In this document: positions 51,111 to 59,741 of the stretch, piece after piece
How the letters are laid out: every line of letters begins with the position of its first letter
Numbering within the stretch: position 1 is the first letter of the stretch
Source of the DNA: Noviherbaspirillum suwonense
GTDB taxonomy: Bacteria; Pseudomonadota; Gammaproteobacteria; Burkholderiales; Burkholderiaceae_D
Assembly (NCBI RefSeq): GCF_900182955.1
Contig: NZ_FXUL01000013.1
Coordinates: 110,106-174,105, forward strand
DNA length: 64,000 nt
Reading direction: 5' to 3'
Program-made: the position numbers and the translations under genes
Notes under the pieces: generated by a model
Database searches by the model: none
What the model was told of the DNA's origin: nothing
Seen by the model: only the letters and a program-made list of their open reading frames with translations

Positions 51111-51501
51111 TTCGATCTCCAGTCATGGTTCGGGGTGGAACTGAAAGGGCAAGAACTTCCCCTCAGACGCCAAGTCAGCATAGGTAGCCCCGGCCATCCC
51201 TTGTATAGGACGCTTTCCCTTACGGCTGTAGGAGGATACTGATCGGCTCATGACGCCGGCGCACGATCCCGCGCAAAATTAATTTCTGTAATGACAACGT
51301 TTCAACTTCGAAATAGTTGTTTTTTGTGTAAAAGTACTGACTGGCAACAAACTTTGGCGATATGGTGCTTCTACAATGGGCATGACTTGACCGCCTGCAG
51401 GAAATTTACCGGACCGGTATGCGATCCACCTGCATGAATTGCTGGAAAATACGCAAACAGCCGGTTTCCAGACCGCGCGAACTACGAACAAGAGGATAAC
51501 C
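51111..51501. other. 391-nt divergent intergenic region
   Basis: It lies between the catalase gene and the XseA-like gene. For the catalase a minus-strand CTATACA sits at 51208-51202. The segment about 51277-51350 is AT-rich and probably holds the promoter of the + strand gene, with TACAAT near 51372 as a possible -10. No gene is supported here. Confidence 0.5.
51202..51208 (-). promoter_or_regulatory. candidate sigma-S-type -10 of the catalase gene
   Basis: The minus strand reads CTATACA, close to the extended RpoS -10 (CTATACT), about 92 nt before the start codon. No good -35 is present, which would fit RpoS dependence but is weak evidence. Confidence 0.3.
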
Positions 51502-52752
51502 ATGGAGAATCTGGATACCGGAACCCTGGACAACTGGTATGCCAACCGCGCAATGCCGATGCCGACGCAATTGCAGCGGCTTGCCGTCATTGCGCCCGAC
51601 GATGCGCCGGGGCTGGCGCTGCTGCGGCAGCGGCTGGCGCAGCGCGGGCCGCGGTCGCTCAACTGCGACCATTTCGCCGCGGGATTCAATGGCGCGGCCA
51701 GCGTCAGCCTGATCAGCGCATTCGAGCAGATCCGCCAGCGCCACGCGACCGATCCCTATGACATCGTGCTGCTGCTCGAAGGCCGGCCGGAAGCGCTGGG
51801 CATTGCGGAGTCGAACGGCCTGATTCCCGGGCAGGTCAGCCGCATGCCGGTCCCGGTCTGGACTGCCATCGGCGAGGACGATGCGAATACCGAACTCGGC
51901 GACGTCGCCAACCGGGTGTTTTCCAGTCCCGCCGCGCTGATCGGCGCGCTGCCGCTGCAGGGCGGGCAGGCGCAGGCGGAGGCGCCCATCCCCGCGCCGC
52001 AGCCGGAACGGCAGCCGGTCGCCGCACCGGTGTTCACCCTGGTCAGCGCATCGGACGACGCCGCGCCCGCGCCGCTGCCTGCACTGCCCACCTTGCCCAG
52101 CCGCCATGCCGCGGCGACCCCCGCCCATGCCAGCGCACATCCGCTGGTGCTGTGCGCGGCCGGCGCCGTGATCGTCGCCAGCCTGACCGCGGTGGCCGCC
52201 ATGCTGGGCTGGCTGCCGTCCAGGACCCATGCCGATGCCGGCGTCCCCGGGCGTCCCGCAACGACGATGACCAGCCTGCCGTCGGCCGCGCCGGCCACGC
52301 CGACGACCGGCAGGGTCGTCAATGCGGTCGATGCGGGCCCAGCCGCGCTGCCTGCCGGCAGTACGCCCGAGCCGGCAATCGAGCCGGCGCCTTCTCCGTC
52401 GACACCGCAGAGCAGCGGCATCGGCGAGGACGCGGCGCTGGCGGGTGCGGGCGCGGCTGTCGGCGCGGCCGGCCTGGCAGGCGTGGCCGCTCAGGCCGGC
52501 GCGGCAACACAGGCGCAGGCGGCAGCGCCGGCGAAGCGGGTGCGCCGCACGCCGCGTCGGCAGTCCGAGACGCTGACCGCGCAAGCGCCGCGCCAGGTGG
52601 GCAGCAGCGAGGTGCCCATCGTCGAATTCGTCGGCACAAAGTCCCGGGAACAGGTGATTGCCGAAATGATGGAAGCCCGCCGCGCGGCGAACCGGCAGGC
52701 AGCGAATGGCAACTATTTCCCGTGGCCGAGCGGGGCTGCCACCCGGCGTTGA
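51502..52752 (+). CDS. membrane protein with degenerate exonuclease VII large-subunit-like domain
   Basis: 416 aa with AGAGGATAACC before the ATG at 51502. Residues about 24-150 follow the XseA catalytic-domain order: LQRLAVIAPDDAPGLALL, then DHFAAGFNG, then DIVLLLEGRPEAL (XseA has RGGGS here), then VPVWTAIGEDDANTELGDVA and RVFSSPAALIGAL (XseA has GHE plus ANRxTPS-like text). The RGGG and GHE motifs are lost, so nuclease activity is unlikely. There is no OB fold. A Pro/Ala linker, one membrane helix at 213-238 and a Pro/Ala/Gly-rich tail with an RRTPRRQ patch follow. Function unknown. A REC-GGDEF gene follows on the same strand. Confidence 0.7.
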   Translation: MENLDTGTLDNWYANRAMPMPTQLQRLAVIAPDDAPGLALLRQRLAQRGPRSLNCDHFAAGFNGAASVSLISAFEQIRQRHATDPYDIVLLLEGRPEALGIAESNGLIPGQVSRMPVPVWTAIGEDDANTELGDVANRVFSSPAALIGALPLQGGQAQAEAPIPAPQPERQPVAAPVFTLVSASDDAAPAPLPALPTLPSRHAAATPAHASAHPLVLCAAGAVIVASLTAVAAMLGWLPSRTHADAGVPGRPATTMTSLPSAAPATPTTGRVVNAVDAGPAALPAGSTPEPAIEPAPSPSTPQSSGIGEDAALAGAGAAVGAAGLAGVAAQAGAATQAQAAAPAKRVRRTPRRQSETLTAQAPRQVGSSEVPIVEFVGTKSREQVIAEMMEARRAANRQAANGNYFPWPSGAATRR

Positions 52753-52921
52753 TTGTCATCAATGGTGATAAAAAGAAACCCAGAACTTTTTCTACGGAAA
52801 TAAGTCCTATTGATCCGCTTGCATTTATATGCGGGCTAACGCACCGTCCCGGCGTGCACAAAGGAGACAAAATTCTGGCTTTCCCGTCATCACGATTATT
52901 TACTTTCGTAAAGAAGACAGC

Positions 52922-53875
52922 ATGATCCCTTCAGAAGAAATCCATCAGGCGAAAATTCTTGTCGTGGACGACTGCGAGGATAATTTATTCATGCAGATCG
53001 AAATCCTCAAGATGGCGGGCTACAGCCAGATTTCCTCGTGCTCGGACTCCAATGAAGTGCTGGATCTGCACATCAAGAATGCCTACGACCTGATCCTGCT
53101 CGACATGCACATGCCGGGCATCAACGGCCTGGAAGTCATGGCGCGGCTGCGCGAGGTCGAGAAGGATTCTTACCTGCCAGTACTGGCGATTACCGGTGAC
53201 CGCGGCTTCAAGATTGCCGCGCTGGAAGCAGGCGCCCGGGATTTCCTGACCAAGCCGTACGACATGACCGAGTTCCAGATGCGGGTGCGCAACATGCTCG
53301 AGGTGCGCCTGCTGTACAAGACCGTGGCCGAGCAGGGGCGCATGCAAAAGGAAATGGCCCTGCACGATGCGCTGACCGGCTTGCCGAACCGCCGGCTGCT
53401 GGTCGATCGTATCGAAAAGGCCATGCAGCATGCCAGCCGCGGCCACAACATGATGGCGGTGATGTACCTGGACCTCGACGGATTCAAGGCGGTCAACGAC
53501 ACGCACGGCCACCATGCCGGCGACGAGCTGCTGAAGATGGTGTCAGACCGGCTGCTGCGCGCGATCCGCAAGGAAGACACGGTTGCCCGCATCGGCGGCG
53601 ATGAATTCATCGCCGTGCTGTCCGACATCGCGCATGTCGACGACGTGATCCGGCCGGCGTCCAAGGTGCTGCGCTTCCTGTCCTCGCCATTCGACATCGA
53701 CGAGCTGGCGGTCAAGGTCAGCGCCAGCATCGGCATCGCGTTCTACCCCGGCGATGGCCAGGATGTCGAAGCGCTGATTTCCCACGCGGACAAGGCTTTG
53801 TACGACGCCAAGCGCGCCGGCAAGAACCGTTACCACTTCAGCGACCTGCCGATGCTGCTCGGCGCCGTCATGTAA
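52922..53875 (+). CDS. response-regulator diguanylate cyclase (REC-GGDEF)
   Basis: 317 aa. The receiver (about 8-125) has VVDDCED, LILLDMHMPGING with the phospho-acceptor Asp, and FLTKPY. A linker helix leads to a GGDEF domain (about 150-310) with an intact RIGGDEFIAV and an I-site RKED five residues before it, so product inhibition is expected. It is a PleD/WspR-like c-di-GMP synthase controlled by phosphorylation. The donor kinase could be any of the hybrid kinases in the window. The start at 52922 gives a full receiver; the upstream ATG at 52829 adds an unlikely basic stretch. Confidence 0.93.
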   Translation: MIPSEEIHQAKILVVDDCEDNLFMQIEILKMAGYSQISSCSDSNEVLDLHIKNAYDLILLDMHMPGINGLEVMARLREVEKDSYLPVLAITGDRGFKIAALEAGARDFLTKPYDMTEFQMRVRNMLEVRLLYKTVAEQGRMQKEMALHDALTGLPNRRLLVDRIEKAMQHASRGHNMMAVMYLDLDGFKAVNDTHGHHAGDELLKMVSDRLLRAIRKEDTVARIGGDEFIAVLSDIAHVDDVIRPASKVLRFLSSPFDIDELAVKVSASIGIAFYPGDGQDVEALISHADKALYDAKRAGKNRYHFSDLPMLLGAVM

Positions 53876-54043
53876 CAAATTCCGGCTGCCCCCCCGCCAG
53901 CCTGTTGTCAGTCGCCTACAAATCCCACCCAATTCTGCTTGTCCATTCAAAAACTTTCCCAAGAGAAAGATTGTGTCTTAAAATTCTGTGCCCGGTTACG
54001 CCCGTCCTCTCAGATGGCGTCCGATTCCATGGAGCATGACACG

Positions 54044-54352
54044 ATGTATCGCCCCGCAGCCGCCCTCCTGCTCCTGTTGCCATGCTGGTATTCCCATGCC
54101 GGCTGCGAGGTGGCGACGGACGGCGGCGACACCGTTACGCTGGTGGTCAAGAGCGGCGGATGCTTTCGCTCGCCGGAGCAGAAGCAGGCGTTCGCCGCGC
54201 AGCTGAAGGAGGCGGTGGGGGCAATGAACAGGGAGAGCGGCGGGGGCTTGCACAGAAAATCGACTGCCGAACAGCTGAACGGTTTCGGCGACCTGAAACG
54301 CCAGGCCAGGAATCTCTCGCCGGCGCCGCCGGTGTATTACGGCCAGCGCTGA
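54044..54352 (+). CDS. small secreted protein, unknown
   Basis: 102 aa from the ATG at 54044, chosen because GGAG (54031-54034) precedes it and a signal peptide MYRPAAALLLLLPCWYSHAG follows. The mature part has two cysteines (AGCEVATDGG and SGGCFRSPEQ) that could form a disulfide. I do not recognise the family. In-frame ATGs at 54014 and 54029 are possible. It lies after the REC-GGDEF gene on the same strand with a 168-nt gap, so probably its own transcript. Confidence 0.6.
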   Translation: MYRPAAALLLLLPCWYSHAGCEVATDGGDTVTLVVKSGGCFRSPEQKQAFAAQLKEAVGAMNRESGGGLHRKSTAEQLNGFGDLKRQARNLSPAPPVYYGQR

Positions 54353-54510
54353 TGCGTCTGCGGCAATGGGCATGCATTATTGCGCAGGATGCGGCGAACG
54401 GCGGTGCATGGACGCCATGCCGGTATGCCGCCCTTTTCGGCGATCGGCAACACAAGCAATGCGTTCCGGCCGTTGCGCCCGGCAGGCTGTGACGCGGACT
54501 TGCCGGCTGC

Positions 54511-55101
54511 TTAAATCCCCATGCTGACGAACAGCAGCAGCACGTCTCCGTTGCCCTTGTGCTGCGACAGCCGAGGCACGTACGAGGCGCGCAGCTTGAT
54601 GTCCCGGCTGCCGATCGACGCCAGCGGCAACGCGACCGGAAACGGAAATCCGCCAAAGTAGTCCCGCCGGCTCATCAGGATCGCGGTGTAGCCGAGGCCC
54701 AGCTCCAGGCCGCTTCCGCCCATCGGGTAGATCCACTCGTGCGCATAGCCCACCATCAGCTGCGGCTTGAAATGCGAGTCGGAGATGCCCAGCGCATAGA
54801 CGATATCGTCGTTGCCACGCGCATTGCGCAGCCGCCAGCCGCCGCCCAGGCCCCATGCCTTTTCGTTCAGCTCGTCCAGCCGTTCCTTCGTATAGGTGCT
54901 GCGGCCGTGCCGCGCATAGCCGGACAGGTAGAGTTCGGGTGTGCCCTGGTCCCGGATCAGCCTGAAGCCGTCGACCGCTTCATTGCCCCAGTCCTGGACG
55001 GTGGACCAGGCGCCGGCATGCGCAGAGGCGGGAATCAGGGCCAGCGGCACTGTGAGCGCCAGTGACTGAAGAGCGGGATGGAAAAGGCGTTTTAATTGCA
55101 T
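54511..55101 (-). CDS. pagP: lipid A palmitoyltransferase
   Basis: 196 aa from the ATG at 55101. The signal peptide ends in AHA, and an outer-membrane eight-strand barrel follows. Catalytic residues correspond to E. coli His33, Asp76 and Ser77: LYLSGYARHGRSTY carries the His and ALGISDSHFKP the Asp-Ser pair. Further family blocks are KAWGLGGGW and FPVALPLASIG. It transfers palmitate from phospholipid to lipid A, changing permeability and immune recognition. No PhoP-type box was identified in the divergent region upstream. Confidence 0.92.
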   Translation of the reverse strand: MQLKRLFHPALQSLALTVPLALIPASAHAGAWSTVQDWGNEAVDGFRLIRDQGTPELYLSGYARHGRSTYTKERLDELNEKAWGLGGGWRLRNARGNDDIVYALGISDSHFKPQLMVGYAHEWIYPMGGSGLELGLGYTAILMSRRDYFGGFPFPVALPLASIGSRDIKLRASYVPRLSQHKGNGDVLLLFVSMGI

Positions 55102-55280
55102 GGTGGTGGATAAATGAGTTTTTAGGAAATCCTGTGCGTTGTGCAAACAGACCCGATGCCGGCGAAAGATAGTGAACGTGCAATTGTGTGCAGTCAAATC
55201 GGCCGGTGAACTTCGGCCCTTCGCGCGGCTCTATTTCGTAACAGAAAACATCAGCGCGTTGTCGCGCAGGAGTGTAGCGC

Positions 55281-56120
55281 ATGAGTACGATCGACGTTGG
55301 CAGGGGGGATGAAAACCAGCCCGTTCAGCTTTTTTTCCAGGACATCGGCAAGGGACAGCCCGTTGTGCTGATCCATGGCTGGCCGCTGGATCACGCGATG
55401 TGGGAGCACCAGCTGCTGGCCCTGCCGGCACACGGGCTGCGCGTCATCGCCTATGACAGGCGCGGCTTCGGCGCTTCGTCCAAGCCGTGGGAAGGCTATG
55501 ACTACGACACCTTTGCCGACGACCTCAAGGCGCTGCTCGACGCGCTGGACCTGGAAGACGTGGTGCTGGTCGGCTTCTCGATGGGCGGCGGCGAGGTGGC
55601 GCGCTACATGTCCCGGCATGGCGGCGCGCGGGTCAAGAAGGTCGCCTTCATCAGCGCTGTCACGCCCTTCCTCCAGAAAACCGCCGACAACCCGGACGGC
55701 GTCGACGAAGGCGTGTTCGCCGGGATGATAGACGGCCTGAAAAAGGACCGCCCGGACTTCCTGACCACCTTCGGCAAGCAGTTCTTCAATGTCGGCCTGC
55801 TGCGCCACCCGGTCAGCGACGCGACGCTCGAATGGACCCGCAGCCTCGCGTTCACCGCGTCGCCCAAGGCTACGGTGGACTGCGTGCGCGCATTCGCCGG
55901 CACCGATTTCCGGGAAGACCTGAAGTCGATCACGGTGCCGGCGCTGATCGTGCATGGCGACGCCGACAACACCGTGCCGATCAAGGTCAGCGGCGCGCGC
56001 ACCGCCAAGATGATGCCGGGCGCGCAGTACAAGGTCTACGAAGGCGCGCCGCACGGCCTGTTTGTGACCCATCACGAAGAGCTCAGCCGCGACCTGGTGG
56101 CCTTCATCAAGGGCGCCTGA
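55281..56120 (+). CDS. alpha/beta hydrolase (non-heme chloroperoxidase/esterase type)
   Basis: 279 aa with GCAGGAG before the ATG at 55281. The oxyanion segment VVLIHGWPLDHAMW, nucleophile elbow VLVGFSMGGGEVARY (Ser near 98), acid VHGDADNTVP and His in EGAPHGLFVTHHEE make a full catalytic triad. Members are esterases with side perhydrolase (cofactor-free haloperoxidase) activity. The substrate is unknown. A YbhB-type gene follows after 84 nt on the same strand. Confidence 0.9.
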   Translation: MSTIDVGRGDENQPVQLFFQDIGKGQPVVLIHGWPLDHAMWEHQLLALPAHGLRVIAYDRRGFGASSKPWEGYDYDTFADDLKALLDALDLEDVVLVGFSMGGGEVARYMSRHGGARVKKVAFISAVTPFLQKTADNPDGVDEGVFAGMIDGLKKDRPDFLTTFGKQFFNVGLLRHPVSDATLEWTRSLAFTASPKATVDCVRAFAGTDFREDLKSITVPALIVHGDADNTVPIKVSGARTAKMMPGAQYKVYEGAPHGLFVTHHEELSRDLVAFIKGA

Positions 56121-56145
56121 TCCGGCGCTGGCCCGGATGGGCCAC

Positions 56146-56163
56146 GGGGCGCCGTTGCGCCCC
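56146..56163. terminator. hairpin between hydrolase and YbhB genes
   Basis: GGGGCG-CCGTTG-CGCCCC, a perfect 6-bp GC stem, lies 26 nt after the hydrolase stop codon. There is no U-tract; it may only partly reduce read-through. Confidence 0.35.
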
Positions 56164-56204
56164 GCCATGCCTATACCGACAACCATATCAAGCGGAGTAA
56201 GCAC

Positions 56205-56825
56205 ATGCTCGAAAAACTGCCCGACGCGGTTGGCCACGCGCTGCGCAACCAGCGCGCCGGCCTCGACCAGGTCGTCTTCAACCAGGTCGGCCTGGGCCAC
56301 GGGACCGCGTCCCTGAAGCTCGGCAGCCTGTCCTTCGCCGACCATGCGCCGATGCCGGCGCTGTACACGGCCGACGGCGACGGCATCTCGCCGCCGCTCG
56401 ACTGGAGCGGCGTGCCGCCGCAGGCCGCGGCGCTGCTGCTGATCGTCGAGGATGCGGATGCCCCGACGCCGCATCCGCTGGTGCATGCAATCGTGGTCGA
56501 CCTGTTGCCGCAGGATGGCGCGCTGCCGGAAGGCGCGCTGAAGGGCGGCGGCAACGACGGCGCGGGTTACCACGCCGGCCGCAATTCCTACCTGCAGGCA
56601 GCCTGGCTTCCGCCCGACCCGCCGCCGGGCCATGGGGTCCATCGCTATGTGTTCCAGCTTTTCGCGCTGGACGCCGACCCCGGCTTCAGCGAAACGCCGG
56701 GCCGCGAGGAAGTGCTTGAAGCAGTGCGCAGCCATGCGTTCGCCAGCGGCTGCCTGGTCGGCACCTACACCCGGCCGGACGGCTCCATCAGCGTCGACGA
56801 CGCGGTGCCGGTCGCCAATCCGTAG
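56205..56825 (+). CDS. YbhB/YbcL family Raf kinase inhibitor-like protein (PEBP)
   Basis: 206 aa. PEBP ligand-pocket motifs are DGDGISPPLDWSGVPPQA, LLIVEDADAPTPHPLVHAIV and HRYVFQLFALD. The N-terminal 40 residues are an extension with no recognised domain. Bacterial members bind phosphorylated or anionic ligands; a specific role is not established. GGAG sits upstream of the ATG. Its stop codon lies inside the left arm of a REP-like inverted repeat. Confidence 0.9.
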   Translation: MLEKLPDAVGHALRNQRAGLDQVVFNQVGLGHGTASLKLGSLSFADHAPMPALYTADGDGISPPLDWSGVPPQAAALLLIVEDADAPTPHPLVHAIVVDLLPQDGALPEGALKGGGNDGAGYHAGRNSYLQAAWLPPDPPPGHGVHRYVFQLFALDADPGFSETPGREEVLEAVRSHAFASGCLVGTYTRPDGSISVDDAVPVANP

Positions 56826-56924
56826 GATGTAATAAGCGCAGCGCACCACACCATTCGCCAATCAACTGCCGTCGCCCGTTCGCAACCAATGGCGTAATGC
56901 GCTGGCGCTTATTACACCCTGCGG
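56820..56924. repeat. REP-like palindromic repeat pair
   Basis: The left arm TGTAATAAGCGCAGCGCA (56828-56845) and right arm TGCGCTGGCGCTTATTACA (56898-56916) are inverted copies differing by one inserted base. Similarity continues outward through CCGTAGGA / CCCTGCGG. The arms are 52 nt apart. GTTTTTC follows the right arm, so the whole may end transcripts of the convergent YbhB and FrnE-like genes. The left arm includes the YbhB stop codon. Confidence 0.75.
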
Positions 56925-56958
56925 TTTTTCATGGCGTTTTAAGGCCCGGGACGGGTTT

Positions 56959-57606
56959 TCACTCGCCGGCGGCGATCTGCCGGAGCGCCTGCGCGAACAC
57001 GTGCGCCGGCTGGCCGCCGGAAATCAGGTGGCGGTCGTTGATGATCACCGCGGGCACCGAGTGGATGCCGGCGTCGAGGTACATCCGCTCGCGTTCGCGC
57101 ACCTGGTCGGCATACTCGTCCGAACCCAGGATCGCGGCGGCGCGGCTGCGGTCCAGCCCGACCGATTCCGCCACGTCCATCAGCACCCCATGGTCGCTGG
57201 GGTTCTCGCCCCGCGTGAAATAGGCCTCGAACAGCGCATGCTTGAGTTCGCGCTGGCTGCCCTCCTCCTCGGCCCAGTGCAGCAGGCGGTGGGCGTCGAA
57301 GGTGTTGTAGATGCGGCTGCGCTTGCCCGCGCCGAACGTGAAGCCGACTTCCTCGCCGCGCTGCCGTATGTGCTCGCGGTTCGAGGCCATCTGCTCGGGC
57401 GTGGCGCCGTATTTCTGCGAGATGTGCTCGTCGATGTCCTGGCCTTCCACAGGCATCTGCGGGTTGAGTTCGAAGGGCTGGAAATGCAGGTCGGCGCTGA
57501 TTTCGCCGCGCACTTCGGTCAGCGCCAGCTCCAGGGAATTGAGGCCCACCGCACACCATGGACAAGAGATGTCGGACACGAAATCGATTTTCATTGCAGC
57601 AGCCAT
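56959..57606 (-). CDS. DsbA-family oxidoreductase, FrnE-like
   Basis: 215 aa. It begins with the thioredoxin-fold active site SDISCPWCAVGLNSLELAL (CPWC near residue 15) and has the cis-proline region GIHSVPAVIINDRHLISGG near the C-terminus, with a helical insertion between. There is no signal peptide, so it acts in the cytoplasm, as do other FrnE/2-hydroxychromene isomerase-like members. FrnE is linked to oxidative and metal stress in Deinococcus. It is divergent from recQ across a region with two palindromes. Confidence 0.9.
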   Translation of the reverse strand: MAAAMKIDFVSDISCPWCAVGLNSLELALTEVRGEISADLHFQPFELNPQMPVEGQDIDEHISQKYGATPEQMASNREHIRQRGEEVGFTFGAGKRSRIYNTFDAHRLLHWAEEEGSQRELKHALFEAYFTRGENPSDHGVLMDVAESVGLDRSRAAAILGSDEYADQVRERERMYLDAGIHSVPAVIINDRHLISGGQPAHVFAQALRQIAAGE

Positions 57607-57615
57607 GACGCACCC

Positions 57616-57669
57616 TTAACCGGTTAAAGCTGGCATATGTATCCGATCCGGCAATATTCAATATGCCAG
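57616..57669. promoter_or_regulatory. two palindromes between frnE-like gene and recQ
   Basis: TTAACCGGTTAA (57616-57627) is a perfect 12-bp palindrome 10 nt before the frnE-like start codon. A second dyad, CTGGCATAT at 57630-57638 and ATATGCCAG at 57661-57669, has 9-bp perfect arms. Both are candidate operators for the divergent pair. No LexA box is seen. Confidence 0.5.
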
Positions 57670-57747
57670 TGATTTCACGCAACGGCCGGGAGCGCCAACC
57701 TGAGCACAATAAGACGGTCCGTCCAACCATAATAGGTCGTCGACCAG

Positions 57748-59508
57748 ATGAATGCACGCATTGCAAGCTCCCGTCCAGGCTCCTCCGCCGCCACCGGCAA
57801 GCCGCGTCGCCGCGCTACCGACGCTTTCGATTCCCTGCTCCGCAATACCTTCGGCATACGCCGCCTCCGCCCCGGCCAGCGCGATGTGATCGACAGCGTG
57901 CTGTCGGGCGCGGACACGTTTGCGCTGATGCCCACGGGCGCCGGAAAGTCGCTGTGCTACCAGCTTCCGGCCATGAAGCTGCCCGGCCTGGTGCTGGTCG
58001 TCTCGCCGCTGATCTCGCTGATGCGGGACCAGCTGACCAAGCTGGAAGAGATGGCCATCCCCGCGGTGCAGGTCAACAGTTCGCTCAAGCGCGACGAGGA
58101 AGCCTCGGCGCTGGAGGCGATTGCGAATGCCCGCTGCCGCATCGTCTTCGCCACGCCCGAACGGCTGGCCCAGCGCGAATTCATCGAGCTGCTGCAGACC
58201 CAGAAGACCGCGCTGTTCGTGGTCGACGAGGCGCACTGCGTGTCGCAGTGGGGCCATGACTTCCGGCCAGCCTATCTCGACCTTGCCGGCGCCATCCGCG
58301 CGCTCGGCAAGCCGCCGGTGCTGGCGCTGACGGCCACCGCGACCGACGATGCGATCGCCGACATCGTCAAGCAGCTCGGCCTGTCGCGGCCGCGCATCAT
58401 CAACACCGGCATCTACCGGACCAACCTCCAGTACAGCGTGGTCCAGGTCACCAGCGACCGCGAGAAGCTCGACCAGATGCTGGCGCTGGCCGCGCGGCAC
58501 CAGGGCTCGGGCATCGTGTATGCGGCCACCGTGGCCGCGGTGGAGCAGCTGCATGCGGCGCTGACGGAACAGGGGGAAAGCGTCACCCTGTACCACGGCC
58601 GGCTCGGCGCCAGGGAACGCCAGCACAACCAGGACCGCTTCATGGAAGGCGAGGCGCGGCTGATGGTCGCCACCAATGCATTCGGCATGGGCATCGACAA
58701 GGCCGACATCCGCTTCATCATCCATTTCCAGATGCCCGCCAACCTGGAGGCGTATTACCAGGAGTCCGGCCGCGCCGGGCGCGACGGCGAGACAGCCAAC
58801 TGCATCCTGCTGTTCCAGTTCAAGGACAAGCGGGTGCAGCAGTTTTTCCTGGCGCGCGATTACCCGGACGGCGACGACGTGCGCCATGTCTACGCCGCGG
58901 CCGCCACGCTGGCCGACCGCGGGCCGACGCCGTTCGCCGACCTGTGCGCCGCGCTGCCGACGATGTCGGCGCAGCGGATCCGGGTTGCGCTGAAGCTGCT
59001 CAAGGACGACGGCCTGCTGGCCCAGGACAAGCAGCTGCGCATCCGCGGCGGCCGCAAGGCTGCCGACGCCACCACCTTCGACCGGCTCGCCGGCGCCTAT
59101 GCGGACAAGGCCGAGCGCGACCGGGAAGCGCTGGAGCAGATGGTTTCCTATGCGCAGAGCGGCTATTGCCGGTGGAAGCTGCTGCTGCAGTATTTCAACG
59201 AAGCCGAGGAAACGCCCAGCGCCTGCGGCGCCTGCGACAGCTGCCTGCGCACCGTGACGCTGGAAGACAGCTTCCCGGCGCCGGTGGAAGCCGTGCCCGC
59301 GGCCGCGCCGGCCATCGCGCAGCCGGCGCCCCTGTTCGCCGTGGGCAGCAGGGTCCGGGTGCCGCGCCATGACGAGGGCGAAGTCATCGCCATCGCCGGC
59401 GACATGGTGACCATCACCTTCGGCGACGGCCACGAGAACAAGACCTTCCTTGCAAGCTATGTGCAGCCCAGCGAGGCCGCAGCCAACCTGACCGGGGGAA
59501 CAGCATGA
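57748..59508 (+). CDS. recQ: ATP-dependent DNA helicase RecQ, short form
   Basis: 586 aa. Helicase motifs are MPTGAGKSLCYQLP (Walker A near 67), VSPLISLMRDQ, VVDEAHCVSQWGHDF (DEAH), LALTATATDDA and YYQESGRAGRDGE (motif VI). The zinc-site cysteines are in GYCRWKLLLQYF and CGACDSCLR. There is no HRDC domain. Instead the C-terminus (about 530-580) has an SH3/Tudor-like strand set, VGSRVRVPRHDEGEVIAIAG, like that at the end of UvrD/PcrA. It unwinds recombination and fork intermediates. The stop codon overlaps the start of a small gene (ATGA). Confidence 0.94.
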   Translation: MNARIASSRPGSSAATGKPRRRATDAFDSLLRNTFGIRRLRPGQRDVIDSVLSGADTFALMPTGAGKSLCYQLPAMKLPGLVLVVSPLISLMRDQLTKLEEMAIPAVQVNSSLKRDEEASALEAIANARCRIVFATPERLAQREFIELLQTQKTALFVVDEAHCVSQWGHDFRPAYLDLAGAIRALGKPPVLALTATATDDAIADIVKQLGLSRPRIINTGIYRTNLQYSVVQVTSDREKLDQMLALAARHQGSGIVYAATVAAVEQLHAALTEQGESVTLYHGRLGARERQHNQDRFMEGEARLMVATNAFGMGIDKADIRFIIHFQMPANLEAYYQESGRAGRDGETANCILLFQFKDKRVQQFFLARDYPDGDDVRHVYAAAATLADRGPTPFADLCAALPTMSAQRIRVALKLLKDDGLLAQDKQLRIRGGRKAADATTFDRLAGAYADKAERDREALEQMVSYAQSGYCRWKLLLQYFNEAEETPSACGACDSCLRTVTLEDSFPAPVEAVPAAAPAIAQPAPLFAVGSRVRVPRHDEGEVIAIAGDMVTITFGDGHENKTFLASYVQPSEAAANLTGGTA

Positions 59509-59741
59509 GCCAGCCGTCATCCAGCGGCGACGACGACGACACGTCCATCTGGATCGTCTTCGAAGAACCGCCTTCCTTTCCCAACCAGTACGTGGCGCGC
59601 CTGTATCGCAGCTACGTCGACACCGGCGAATACGTCGTGGGCGCCACCCTCAACGAGGTCCGCTCCAAGCTTCCGCCCGGCCTGATGCGCATGGAGCGCA
59701 GCAGCCAGGACGATCCGCTGGTGCGGGAATCCTGGATCTGA
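59505..59741 (+). CDS. conserved small protein coupled to recQ
   Basis: 78 aa, ATG overlapping the recQ TGA by 4 nt. The sequence WIVFEEPPSFPNQYVARLYR, then TGEYVVGATLNEVRSKLPPG, resembles a small uncharacterised family in bacteria whose members share W-x-x-F/W-EEPP-xFP. No catalytic or metal motif is visible. Coupling suggests the product is made in proportion to RecQ. Function unknown. Confidence 0.7.
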   Translation: MSQPSSSGDDDDTSIWIVFEEPPSFPNQYVARLYRSYVDTGEYVVGATLNEVRSKLPPGLMRMERSSQDDPLVRESWI

